64,000 bases of DNA from Embiotoca jacksoni. Its lineage: Eukaryota > Chordata > Actinopteri > Embiotocidae. Of this stretch, positions 22,635 to 35,339 are shown piece by piece. The stretch's first letter is position 1, and the number at the start of each line of letters is the position of its first letter. Both the position numbers and the translations under genes were made by a program. The notes beneath the pieces were generated by a model. It saw nothing but the letters and a program-made list of their open reading frames with translations. It was not told where the DNA came from and ran no database searches. The stretch lies in contig JAKOON010000003.1 in NCBI GenBank assembly GCA_022577435.1, positions 6,817,001-6,881,000 of the forward strand, written 5' to 3'.

Positions 22635-25600
22635 ATGATGGAAGAAATCGACAGGTTTCAAGTGCCTCCAGTCAACGGAGAGACGCAGCCTTTGGTAAGA
22701 GACGACAGACAAAAACACATCTTATGCAAATCATTCTCTATTGAATGCAACATTTTTTTGGGGGGGTCTGGCCTGTGTGATTTATCGTGACAGCTGTGTC
22801 ATAATCTGCGTGTGAGCTAACCGATAGCAATTTTGCAGCTTTGGGACAAGCTGGATCTTGGGATGGGTGCAAAGCGACCATCTATAGATAGATACAACGA
22901 TTGCGACTATTACTTTACCTGTCGAACAATTTGATAAATATCACGTATAGTAATTTATAAATGAGCACTTGTTATTTAAACTACGCACTTCGCTAGAATC
23001 GTGATTCTGTAAAATCCACGTCAGTCTGCGCTTGTTTACATCAATAGCTCACTTTTTTTTTTTTTTTCTTTTTCTCATTTCGTCATTTGCTGACGTGTTA
23101 TTTGGGTCGGAATGGCAGTATGAACGCGTGGATTGGTGCTCGGTGTCCAAACCCACACTGCAGGGCTGAGCCATGATGAGCCTGGCCAGCTCCACAGGAA
23201 GATAATGGTCCCTCCCTCCACGGTTCACCATATACAAGTTTCACAAGTGTCACTAAAATTTGAATGCTCTTAACAGTCATGACATTCATGTTTTACGAGT
23301 CCCAGGGTATATCCATCTACTGTTCCTCTGCTCTTATTCCCAACATATTTTGAGTTGAGCTTAATTTCAGCAATGCATCACTACCATAGATAATTGTGGC
23401 CTTGTTCTCTCCACTTCAAACAAAGCACCCTCAACCAGCTGTCCCTTTTTAAGTGTTTGCCTTTGGGGTTCAGTCCCAGTTTTTACTCTTCATACCATAT
23501 CAATGCTTCCCCAGCCTTACTACCACACCCTGGGGCTAAACTCAGACAGAAATCATAGAAGAACATACTTTCATCAGTACAGAAAGTCTCCTTTTTTTGA
23601 TGCTATATGCAACTGCGTTGCCCCATGAAGATTTGATCAGCCTGCCTTCATGTTTAATACAGTGAGATTTTTGTGGAGCCAAATCCAATATCAGACACTT
23701 GGTGGCTGAAGTGTGTCAGTGGTCAGCTCATGCCCTCAAACACTGGAAACCATAATTTTTGTTGTTGTAATTTTTTATTATTTTTCACTGTAATAGCTTG
23801 AAGTGGTCAAACAACACCGTGGCCATCTCCAATTCCAGATTATACAGTCTCTCACTTTACATTTATACAGTATCTGACCACATTAGCAGTGGCGCACATG
23901 GCTGTGCATTTTAATGCTAATAACTTCATTGTGATTCCTAAACCGCATGAATGCACTCGGCCCCCGCCTCATTGTTAAGCAATTTCACAGAAATAAAAAA
24001 GCTCTGTATAGAATTAAGAGTGATTTGAATTATTGTCTATTGTATTGATTTCTTTCAATGAGACGTGAAATCACAATAAGTTCCCTTCTACAAAGCATCG
24101 CGCCATTCAGCACAAGGACGTCTGAGTCCCGAATCCATTTATGGCAGATTGCCCTGCAACACGACCGGGATAGTGATATATATAGCATAAGGATAGCATT
24201 CAACTGTTTTAATGGTCACCTGACGTATCAGCCTTCACTGCTATTGGCTAGTGGGCGGCCATGCTGTATAATCCTACCAATCGCTTGGTGTTTATGCTGT
24301 GTCAGCAACCTTGTGGCTCTTTATCATCAGAGGTAGCAAAGTAGTCGCCGCAGGAGGACAGACTGATGAAACTGATACATGGAGTGGTCATTTCTCGTGT
24401 ATGTGACCGTGAGTGTAAGTGTATGTGAATGCATGTTGGAGGTCAGGCCATGTTTTACTGTAGTACATAAAATCAACGTGGGGCCCCAAGTGTCAAAGGT
24501 CAGATCTTAGTCATTTTAATAAATGACTAAGATCTGTCAGCAGACAGCACATGTTCTGTAAGGAAACTACATTCATGTTTAAAATGGTCGAGTCAGATTA
24601 TTGAGGCTGTTGCTTCGTTCATTTTCAGTTCAGTTTTTATGTTCATAAACTTTATTTGCATTTCTTCAGGCCAAACTTTTAACTGATCTACTGTCTAAGT
24701 TATGATCTTTCAGGAAGAGTTTTAACGTGTTTATTGTGCCATTTGCTTTCAGTAATTGTGCTGTCTTCTTTCTAAGAAGTGGCAGGAAATTTCTGTCACA
24801 AGCAGCTTCATACCAAATCCCTTTCATTATTCACTGGCAGCTCTGCCGAATGTTTTTCAAAGGGATTTATTTGACAGACAGTGTGACCCTGCGTCTTCAC
24901 AGTATCTTTCTGTTGTGGAAGGGGAAAATGTAAAGGAAAAAAAAAAAATCCTGTGAGTAAGCCTAATGATCTGAGGGAAGGGCCTGTCACAGAACAGAAA
25001 AATGTTTGTGCTTGTTGCAGCGGGAATACCTCATCTGTGTGGTGTGATTTCACAACCTTTATGCGTGTGCGTATTGTCGTCACTGTTGCAGCTCTCATTA
25101 ATTATTCCAGCCAAGTGAACAATTCTTCATCACCAGATGAAGATTAAGCTAGAAATGTGGGTGGATTCAACCATATTGGTATTTTAATCTAGGTTCCTAT
25201 TGAGAAGTGGGGAAATGTGAGGAGGGGTCCTTTCTTTCAAAAAAAAAAAAAAAAAAAAGTTATTTGGTTTCTGTTTGTTCTTTCATGTTACTTAGAATTT
25301 AGCTCGTGCATTAAACCACACATTACATGTCTAAACATGCACTGCTTTACTATGCTGTCCCATCTGATTGTGTTGTTGACAGTTTGTTTTTAATTGTGTT
25401 ACATGAGAATTGATATGCAAAATAAGCTTTTCACTGCCTGTGCTAAATAATCAGGAATTGTTCATCCAGCCCTTTGAGATTGGATAAGATCTATTGGCCT
25501 GGATTGGTGCCGTATTTCTCAATAATACCATAAAAAGGTTTTGATGTTTTGAAATCGATTGAGACATATCTGTGCATAGACTTCTTTATTTTGTTTTAAT

Positions 25601-28600
25601 TTATGCAATTTTCAGACGCTTGTGTTTTTATTAGGTTTTTTTTTTATTTTTTATAAATGTTGTTGCCTCTGCCTGTTATAAGACTTTGGAATAACCAATA
25701 CTTGTACATTTTATTTTATATTACTAAAACACACAATTATCATACTGTATCTCGTATATCTCTCTGAGCCTTTATGAATTTTTTTTAACTTTAACTGTAA
25801 GTGTCTAAATTTCAACTGCAGTTATTTAATTGCTTGGAGCATCCGTTTAATTCCAGCATCCAATTTTCTGGAGAGAATTCGTAGTTATTAAAATCCCAAT
25901 GCCTGGTAGCCTTTGTTTATGTGGCCTCGGTGTGTCCCTCAGAGTGCAACAAGGGGAGGCCTGTAGGATCAACATAATGTGGAGCTCTGTGAGCGGAGCA
26001 GGCCAAGCTCGGCCCAGCTCCCGTCTCGCAATCTGGGTAAAACTGTGGCTCCAACAGCAACCCCCTCTGTTCTCCCACGGCCGCCTCTCCATGCCATCAC
26101 TGCTCACACATGAAAGAGACAGAGCCACCAACATAGGCTGAACACTCAAGCCTATTGATGCTGCAATCCAGGCGGCCATAGCAGGCCAGATAAATCTTGC
26201 CAGGGTGTTGGATGCAAGCAACTCCTACAGTGAGCTGATTTTCCAGGCTATGTTTGCTAGCGATAAACCAGATCACAGCACAAAGGGATTGGAGGTGAAA
26301 TATTTGAAAACAGTTTGAGTCCAAGTTTAATCTCTGTCCAATATGACAAGATAATTTCCTAATATGTATATCCGAGATGTGAGAGTCTACTAAAGTACCA
26401 TCAATTGTTAGGTGTTAGTGTTCAAAGCTAACATACTCTGCACGGTGTGTTTCTGTTTCCAGGATCCAGCAGCATCCTCCACCTCAGAGGCAGAGCCTGA
26501 CATGAAGGGAGAGAGTGTGACCATGAACTACAAGCCCTCACCACTGCAGGTCCAAATAGGTATCATAACCAACACACTACAAATCAATACATGACATAAC
26601 TTACCCTCTTATTTCAAAAGTAAAGTATATCAACAGTAAGCAGCAGCGAAGAATGTTAAGTATTTAAATATATCAGTGAAATTTATCATGGGAGACCGCT
26701 GTATGCAGGTTTGTTTTACTGCATCACACAAAGTCAAAAATAAGTATTCAAAAACTTCTTGTGCCATATGATAGTCACTATTGTATGTCGGTCAAATTAT
26801 GTCTCCCGGCATTGCAATTTATTATTTCTACTGTCAGAGGTGTCAGAAGATTCCTGCGCAGCCTCTTTTTTTTTTTTTTTACCACCACAACACTTTTTTG
26901 CACTTCTGGTTCCTCATTTCTATTTAGTCCTGAGGGTTCTGCTCCAAAAAGATTGCGGGAGAAGATGGTTTCTGGAAACTGACTAGTCAATATTTCAAAA
27001 CTATTCCTTTTGGCCAACTTATACCATCCTCTAAACATATTTGTTTTGGGTAGTTATTTATTTCAAGGTCGTGGGATGAAATTCTTCTTTATTTCTTAAG
27101 CAATCACAGATGTTTTTGACTTTCAATCCACAACACAAAAAGTTTGGAATATATTGTATAATTCTTGTAAAACAACCACATATTTTAACATTTCCAATTC
27201 ATGGATGTGTTAATGAAGACTCACTATTTGTTTTATCGACATAAAAATACTAACCACCACAAGGGGCAGCATGTTGCGTATAAAAATGACCACATTCACA
27301 GCCTATGCTCTCTACCAAAGTTCAATACTGAACTGCCTAAATAACCGACTAAATGTAAATGCATTTAACTTAATTGATGTATTTACTGATGACCTCACAT
27401 CCTGTGGTTGCCCAGAGAAACAGAGGGACCTTGCCAGGAAGGGATCAGTGAAGAATGGCACTGTGGGAAGTCCTGTCAATCAACAACCCAAGAAGAATGC
27501 CAGGACAAGGTAGCGGCTTCCACCGCCTGTTTGTTTCTCAGTTATTTTGACCAACTTAACCACAAGTGTTACACTTTGCATTCATTAGCATCACAAACAA
27601 TATGGTTTTGCATCTTCTGTCGTCCGTTCAGTACAAAATACCACAGGCAACTGAAATGCAAAACATGAGCACAGTGCACAGTGCTGCCTCTGAAGGCTTT
27701 ATTTGCAGCCAGCCTGGCTGGGACGCCATCGGACTTCCTAATGTTGTAAGTAAACACAAACAGGGCGCAGCGAGGCTTCTTAATGAAAGGAAATATGATT
27801 CTTTGCGAGTACCAATGCTGATAAAAGAGGCAAAAGCACTGAGTATAAACCCAGTACAACCCACAGTATTGAAAATGGGCTCATCTGTTTAATCCCACTC
27901 CCTGGTGGATTAGTGAAAATATAAGAAAAGCTACCCACTGGTCTGGATGCAGAATCTCTGAGGCAGAAAGATAATCTCGCACTGCCAACAGTCTGAAGGC
28001 TACAGATTAGCCTCAATTTTGTGGGGAATGAATGAAGTATTTTGGACAAATACAGTCTGTTTCTTTAATATATCTATGATTTCTACATTTGTGAGGTGTT
28101 TCAGTTTTAATACAATAGGTTCAGTTTTTAATACAGAAGTGTGCTGTTTGTTCTCTGTGCTCTCTCATAGGCTGGTGGTGCCAAACAAAGGCTACTCCTC
28201 CTTAGACCAGAGCCCAGATGAGAAGCCTCTGGTAGCTCTGGACACTGACAGGTAGGTCCAGTACATGTCATCACATCAACCTCTGTAACACAAAATTTTC
28301 ACACAGATAGAGGGAAATAATATTTTAGGAACAGTAGAGATGACCTAAAAGATTGGCTAACTTGTAGTTTTGCAGGCCTCACTCTGTAATGATGGCACAT
28401 TAATCCACAGAGCAACTTGAGAGAGTTCTTAACAGAAGGGATCCTAAAAAGGGGCAAAGCCTCTCCCAGGGCTCAGGATTAGAGGATAGCGGGGTGAGGA
28501 TTTGGACAGCAGCTCAGAGAGCACTCGCTTCCGCGCCCTGTAACCAGCAGGTCTGTATTTGACACTGACTCCAACCATTTGTGCTCCCTCCCCCCAACCC

Positions 28601-31573
28601 CTCCCTCCCCCCAACCCATATGATACATGAGCAAACCCTCTCCTGGAAAATTAGCTCTCTGGTGGACAACACAGCTTACATCATGTGTTGCCTCATATAC
28701 TGTCTCCAACAAGCTTTCTGACTCACACCAACACACGACAGCCATTTGTTTATTGTCCACATTTCAGATTCATGTACACACCCTCAGCACAATGTCCCCC
28801 TGTTCTACAGGTTTTTAGTTCAGGAAAGGCAGATTACTCATTTGAGGGAGAAAGACCCTGAGCTGCATCACCATGATGTTACTACAACTCAAAAGAATTT
28901 AGGCAAGAGGCTCCAAGTTGATCTGACCTGCTTATTCATCCACATTATTAAAGCGAGTAATTTCTAAAGCAATAAAGACATTGTCTGTGCCTGTTAAAAC
29001 CACTTCTACAAACAAATTTGTTTTTCAGTGGCACGTATCAATGATTTAAGACAATTTGTGACACAACAAATTTCCAGTACCAAGAATCTTTCTTGTACAT
29101 GCAAATGAAACTCATGAGTGATCACAACCTGCTGTCTGAGTCACATACAGCCAGTCAGTCTGCCTTTCCCCAGAGAAAATACAAACATTAGTCAGAATTC
29201 ATTTTTAGTTCAAATATGATGCAGGACTTAACTATAATGAAATATGTCTTTTGCAAAATTCTTCATGTCATCATGATGTGCATTTATTCTGAAAAGGATT
29301 CTTTAGATTTTACACTATTCTCACTCAGCTGCCTCAGGATCTCGCCAGTTCTGTGTCCTGTATCACACTGCTGCACCTGCAGTGTAACACCACCTGCTGT
29401 AGGTTATAATATTCTCTTGTCTCATGCCTCCATCACATGACCACATCTAATAATAATCACGGACCACTTTGCTTTAGAAAGATGTTGTTTGGCATTCAAA
29501 TTCATGCAGCTCAAACAATTCCCTCTTTCTATTTCACACTGCAGCTCTGTTCCGACACATCATCAGCAGCTATACTATTAATATTTTCTAATTGGTTGTG
29601 GTGCTCTAATACCACCGCTGTCACCGCTGAACACATTTTCTTGTTTGCTCACTTCTGACGGCAGGACTTGAAACTCCTAAAAAACATTCATGGGAATGAA
29701 ACTCGCTCAGGAGCAGAGCATGTAGCTCCACATAGCCATTTTAGAGAGCGTTGTTTATGTTGATGACCAAATCACATGAATGGACACCAGAACAGGTGAC
29801 TTTCTCCGGGCTGAAATGAGTGATTTACAGAGTTAATGATACAAATTTTCTTGCATGAGACTCAATAATCTGGAAATATCAATACTTTGTTTGCTAATCC
29901 CCCAATCTGCCAGTTCAAATATGAGAGTTCAAATATTAACCAACAAAAGCAATATTTAAAGAGTAATGTGAATTATTACTCAGCTTATGGAAACAATGTT
30001 GAATGATTTCCTCTGAGGCTGTAGAGTGAACCCTGATAGAAACGATACATTTTAAATTGAAAGTCTGCATTACAAACAGAGGTCACAGTTTGAAATTCAT
30101 GGCCATTTCAATTTATACTTATCAGGCTGAAGTGTCAAACAATAGACTGAATTGCATTATGGGAAATGTTGCATCCATAATTTTGTACCCTTTCTCTACA
30201 CCAGAAATAAGTCAGGATACCTCAACCTCTACTGTCTGTATTTTGAGCATTTTCATTTTAATCTGACTCGTGTCGAGTCCCCAAACTTTGTGGAAGTTCA
30301 ATACTAAATTGCTGCACTGCCCCTTTAAATATTCACTGTGTTAATGTTACGTAGACGCTCACCTTTTGTGTCTAAGTGCTGTTGTCTCCTGTCTTTCAGT
30401 GATGATGACTTCGACATGTCCAGATACTCCTCATCAGGATACTCCTCAGCCGAGGTGAGATGTCTGAGGGACCAGGTATATATACACATATTATATTGTT
30501 TCACAGCTTCATTTGGTGAAACCACAAACATCACCATGTGATCACCTAGTCCCTTTGTCACACCAGGTGTATGTTCACCCATTGAAAAAAATTTACACAG
30601 GCTCCTCCAAGCATTCATAGTCACAGTCACCTGTAATGACTTCTCCATAATTCTCATCCAAACAGATTTGTTCCTTTCATTTCTTCCTCTTGGAGTTGAA
30701 TGTCTTGCGTGTTTTTGCCTCTTGAATCAGCCTATTACCATCAGTGATCTACTCTACTACAATATGTTGGTGCCCTCAAAATGTTTGTAATCATTTTGAA
30801 AAAAACATTTTTTTTTACATTTCCCCCCAATTCTTTTTTTTCTTTTTCTTAATCAACATAGTAACTACTTTAACTACAATGGTAATTCACAGTTAGCCTG
30901 ACTCCGCCTATTGCTAACAGCTTCAATCTTCAATGCCCCTCTGACTAGAGGACCAATCAGAGGCCAGTGGGGGTGGTTAAGTGTGGTGACAAATGTAGTT
31001 CCAACAATGGTGGCAGTGTCAGAGTGAGATGAAGAGATACAAACAGTTGTAGCAGATATCGAGGAACTGAACCAGAGTAAGAACAATGCTTAAAATAAAA
31101 AAAAATTAAAAGTCTGCAGATTGCATCATATATCTCTCATATTGTGGGAGGGTCACTGTTGCTCACAGCTTGTTGCATTACGGTGCACAACATACATCAT
31201 ATTGGTGGTCAATGGCTACTCCAGTAGTTTTAAAATGAACCTACGGTCTACGCCCGGGAGGATGCAACGACAGGGATCAATCTCCAATGGAGCGTTGCCA
31301 GATCTATTCTCGCAGTGAATTTGGGTCTGGTATTACCAAGTTAATTCCCAGTCTTAGGATTTTACAAAACTGTCTTGAAGTTCTGCTGAGCTCTTATTTT
31401 CTTGGCTTCTACAGCAGATCAACCAGGACCTGAACATCCAACTCCTGAAGGACGGGTACCGCCTCGATGAGATCCCGGACGATGAGGATCTGGATCTGAT
31501 CCCCCCTAAAGCGGTCAACGCCACCTGCATGTGCTGCCAGGCTGCTCCTTCTACAGCCTGTCAAATCCAGTAG
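22635..31573 (+). CDS. fam219a: FAM219A homologue, six coding exons, 181 aa
   Basis: Exons: 22635-22694, 26463-26559, 27416-27509, 28171-28251, 30400-30454, 31415-31573; all GT-AG and in phase, 181 aa (human about 185). The protein starts MMEEIDRFQVP, carries GESVTMNYKPSPLQ, a basic KQRDLARKGSVKNG segment, LVVPNKGYSSLDQSPDEKPL, a Ser-rich acidic stretch (DSDDDFDMSRYSSSGYSSAE) and a very conserved C-terminus, INQDLNIQLLKDGYRLDEIP, ending in a CMCC cysteine cluster. No catalytic motif, signal peptide or membrane segment is visible; it looks like a small, largely disordered soluble protein, and the function of the family is not established. The next ATG, two codons on, would drop one residue; I chose the first ATG because it matches the human MMEE start. 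Intron 1 is about 3.8 kb. The gene is head to head with dnai1. Confidence 0.96.
24501..24536. repeat. Perfect 16-bp palindrome with a TAAT loop
   Basis: CAGATCTTAGTCATTT, loop TAAT, then the exact reverse complement. It lies in fam219a intron 1 and belongs to no transposon that I can see. Confidence 0.9.
28584..28617 (-). other. Candidate G-quadruplex (minus strand)
   Basis: A C-rich repeat on the plus strand (CTCCCTCCCCCCAACCC, nearly doubled) gives six or more G-runs of three to six on the minus strand with one- to two-base loops. It lies in the intron after the fourth fam219a coding exon. Confidence 0.6.
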
Positions 31574-34438
31574 CGCCCCCCTTCCCCTCTCTCCCCACCT
31601 CCCTCCCCCCAAAATCTCATGCCTGCCACCTGCACTGAGGCCAACTACTGACCAGAGTGGCAACAAGGAAGAAAAACTATTGGCTGGCAAAGGCACAAAG
31701 GGACAAAACTAGGGTTTATAAATGCTAAAATAAGAAATTGAGAAAATGAATATGTACAGTATCTGTGCATGTTCCTCCTATGGAAGGATCTGTGCGTCTT
31801 ACTTCTGCATTGTTGGTTCAGCAGGGACTCGACTGATGGCAGAAACCATACCTCTAAGGAACCCTGTTACTTTTGCTTCTCCTTTGTTTGACTTCCATCT
31901 CATGCTTGTGGATTTCCTGGTTTACAAGGACCATGAAGGATTGTGGGACATTGTGAAGAGAAACAACTAAATGAGATGATTGGGACTCAACCAAATACGT
32001 GTAATGGTGACATAAGTGTCAATGCCGTGTTAGTGGACCATCCAAGAGGTCGACTTCTTCTCCTGGTGTTTAATTGGTGATCATTTACAATGGAGAAGAC
32101 GAAATGGGAAGTTTTGTAGTGGCCATTTTCTTTTATAATTTCTTTTTGTCAGTCTGCGTTGTCTTCCTGTATATACGTGTCAAACACGAAAATGACATGT
32201 ACCAGATTATGCCCAGGAACATAGTGCTAACCATCAAGCTGCTGATAAAACACTAATGCTTACATTTGTAACACAAAGTTAGTAATCAAGATTTTTTTTT
32301 TTTTTTTTTTTTATCCGTTACACCGAAATTGTACCGCTTAATTGTTCTACATTCAGTTAAAATAAGCTGAAAAATGCATGTTGCCTGTTAACACTGTGTC
32401 CTGACGACCAGCCTGTGCATATAAGTTCAGTTTTTATTGATCCCCTAACCACATCCTTGTGCCGAGGAGACGTTAGGTGCTTTCAGAAACAAAGTTAGTC
32501 ATATTTAGGTCAACCTACTGTAATACCAGTAGATCTCGAGAAACCATTGTAATAACGGCAGAAATGAACTCACGAGTTAGTGTACTTTGTGTGTTTGTCC
32601 ATGTTAGCCTCCACCAGTGAAGGTTACAATATAGTTCATATACTTGAGGGAATTAATAGATGGATAAAAAGCTGCAAGTTTTCTCAGATACACTGAAAGT
32701 TGTGCAATTGTGGTCAGACGTGCTTCTGAAGAATGTCTCTAAAGTGATTACACATTAATTGGATGGGAATGTTTTTTTTTGTGTGTGTGTTCCTTAGAAG
32801 GACACTCCTCTTTTTGCAAAGGGGAGTTCAAAGATTCTCCTTTTGTTTAGAATTATTTTTGTTTTGTAAGGTGAGAAATGAGTGCATATTTCTTCTGAGT
32901 TACAATATAACATTTTAATTAGTCTAATGTGGGGACAAAAACTGTACATGTAGCACCAGACACAGCTGTTTATTGTCAGTGCTTTATTCCATTTAATGTT
33001 TTCCATGGCGCTCAATAGGAAGTAGCCCTTGTTATTTAGAAGCACTGAATGTACATTGTTTCTTTTTTCATATTTTTTTATGTTTAGATCACGCTGAAGA
33101 CATTTGAAGAGCTACACAGACATCAGCAGTGTTTCTAATAGATGGTAACAGTTACATGCATGTGAATCTGCTCTTAAAGAAATGATGACAGGAAGTCAGG
33201 TCATAACAAGACTTTTTAAAAAGGTACCAATTCCTGATCATGACACCTCAAAAACATTTTCTCATTAAAAACTAAATATTAAATAAGCCGTCATCCATCT
33301 TACAGGAAAGATAGCTGGTAGTAGAACCACAGTTCTAAGTATGTGTGCACTTTACACTGTGGCGTAACTTACTTCCTCATAATCTTAATATTCTGTGTCT
33401 GATGTTAAAGGGATTTGAAATACTGTGTGCATCTACTCTGAACAATCTCATTTTAGTTTGAGTTGGATATGACTGTTTTAATGAACTGCACATTAATCTG
33501 TCATAACTGATAATCTTCTGATAAAGGTTTTACATGTTTATAATGAAAATCTGTAGAGTGCAACAAATGTAACTCGTATGATTCACTGACGGGAGGTACA
33601 CCGTGTCATTTTCGGCTCCAAAATAACTCCATGTTAGTCATTCTTTTTTTTTCATTTGCAGATCTGCATGTATGGGAAGTCAAAAGAAGAACCTCGGCAC
33701 CGGTCAAACACATGAATGAATGGTACTGTATGTATAGCATAAAAATAACTAAATCCTACATGAATAGAGAAAACTAAATTATACTTTTTTTTAAAAATTT
33801 TCTGGTTTGAGTAAACGCTCCAGACAAATCTCTCTGACCCAGTCAGACAACATCTACAGTCTCTTACCACTCATCTCACTGACACAGCCTCAGTGTCTCT
33901 GGCATTTGATCTACAAAAGTGCACACAATAAAAAATACTTCACATTTCTTTTGCAAAATGGTGCCATGTGTGTAGACAATAAAGTGAATTGCATTAAATA
34001 GAAAATTGCAGCGCAGTAGGTAATTTAACATATCTTAAATGCATCTACTAGTCGAGGTGAATGTTGCATTAGTAGCTGTGTGCAGTTAACATAAACACTG
34101 TAGGGACTGACTATGTGAAAAAGGTGCTGCATTTTTCTGCCATCAACATCACCGAGTTGCACACAAGTCATCATGGTTGTCTTCTACTGAGTGCAATACT
34201 TGTTGCTAACCTTGTATAAATTGGGGCGTAGCTTCATTAACGTCAGTTTAGAGTCGAGAGTAATTCATTGTAAACTATTTATTTGCAGGTGTGCGTTTTT
34301 CAGTTATTTTCATGAATGGAAATGAATTCATATACAGACAGACATTTTTTATTTGTCAGATGCTTGTTATGATTGTGAACTGGTTCCATTTAGCTTCTAA
34401 CAGTGTTATAGTTCTGTGTTTAGTGCAACATATCAGAA
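31574..34438 (+). other. fam219a 3' UTR (inferred)
   Basis: AT-rich, no exon-like frames. A C-rich run sits directly after the stop (31575-31611), then T-rich runs (32290-32312). It ends at the AATAAA at 34439. The extent is inferred from the signal and from the long 3' UTR known for mammalian FAM219A. Confidence 0.5.
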
Positions 34439-34444
34439 AATAAA
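34439..34444 (+). terminator. Likely fam219a poly(A) signal
   Basis: AATAAA, followed by T/GT-rich sequence over the next 60 bases, about 2.9 kb after the fam219a stop. Earlier AATAAA copies near 33.9-34.0 kb could give shorter 3' UTRs. Confidence 0.5.
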
Positions 34445-34689
34445 TATTAGATATCTCAAGTTTTATTGTGCTTCTATAATTTTCAATTGTGCCTTTTTCA
34501 TTTGGTGTAACACAACAGCCATTTAGTTTTTCTAGTCCAACACTCGCTCAGACTCAATCAGTTGTCCCTGCGCGTGATGAAACAAATAGTTACGGGGTGA
34601 AACAGAGGTAGTAACCAAGACTGACAGGCTGTATGTATGGATGGATGGATGGATGGACAGACAGATTGAAAGGTAGATAAATAGAGAAG

Positions 34690-34741
<52 letters not shown>

Positions 34742-35339
34742 GAGGTAGAGAGGTAGTGAGTGTAAGGGTTGGGGGGATGGGCATTTGTGATTAGCCTCGA
34801 GTTGATCCCTTGGGAGCAGATGGTGAATGGTGGCTTACCTAGACGCCTTGGATCCCAGGAGTTAACAGCAGTGTGTGTCCACGTTGCAGAGAGTAACGCT
34901 GAAGTTGATAAAGAAAAAGGGCTCATGAGACACGACTGCAGGAAGACAGGTGAGAAACATTTCCATGCCAAAAATAATGCTATTAGTGCACAGTCAAACT
35001 TGTGGTTATAGATTGAACATATTGTACACAGTGGGAGTCTCCTTATGACAGTCTATATTAATTGACACTATAGTACAAGACAAGATGATCCTAATCTTCA
35101 GCAACCAATTTCTTTATTAAATTTCCCAAAACATTTCTAAGGCGAGGTGTAAAGCAAAGAGATGATGCAATTTGCACAGGGGCATAGATGTTTGCTGTAG
35201 TCTTGTCTATCCTTCCTCCCTCGACTGATCTGACCAACTCTGGGCTGCTTGAGTGAATGAACACAGATTTGGACTTATTTAACATATTTAGCCTAACATC
35301 AACCTCCCTTCACAGACTGAGATCCCAACCAGACGAGAC
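34445..35339. other. Intergenic, fam219a to nicalin-like gene
   Basis: Holds the GGAT/GATA microsatellite and otherwise nothing I can name. The nicalin-like promoter must lie in the last few hundred bases; no TATA box or CpG cluster stands out. Confidence 0.6.
34636..34741. repeat. (GGAT)n then (GATA)n microsatellite
   Basis: About five GGAT units (34636-34656), a degenerate bridge, then about 12 GATA units (34691-34741), downstream of fam219a. Confidence 0.95.

Noticed and set aside
34691..34741. Evenly spaced repeats resembling a CRISPR array
   Set aside because: Plain GATA tetranucleotide microsatellite with no spacers, in a vertebrate genome.
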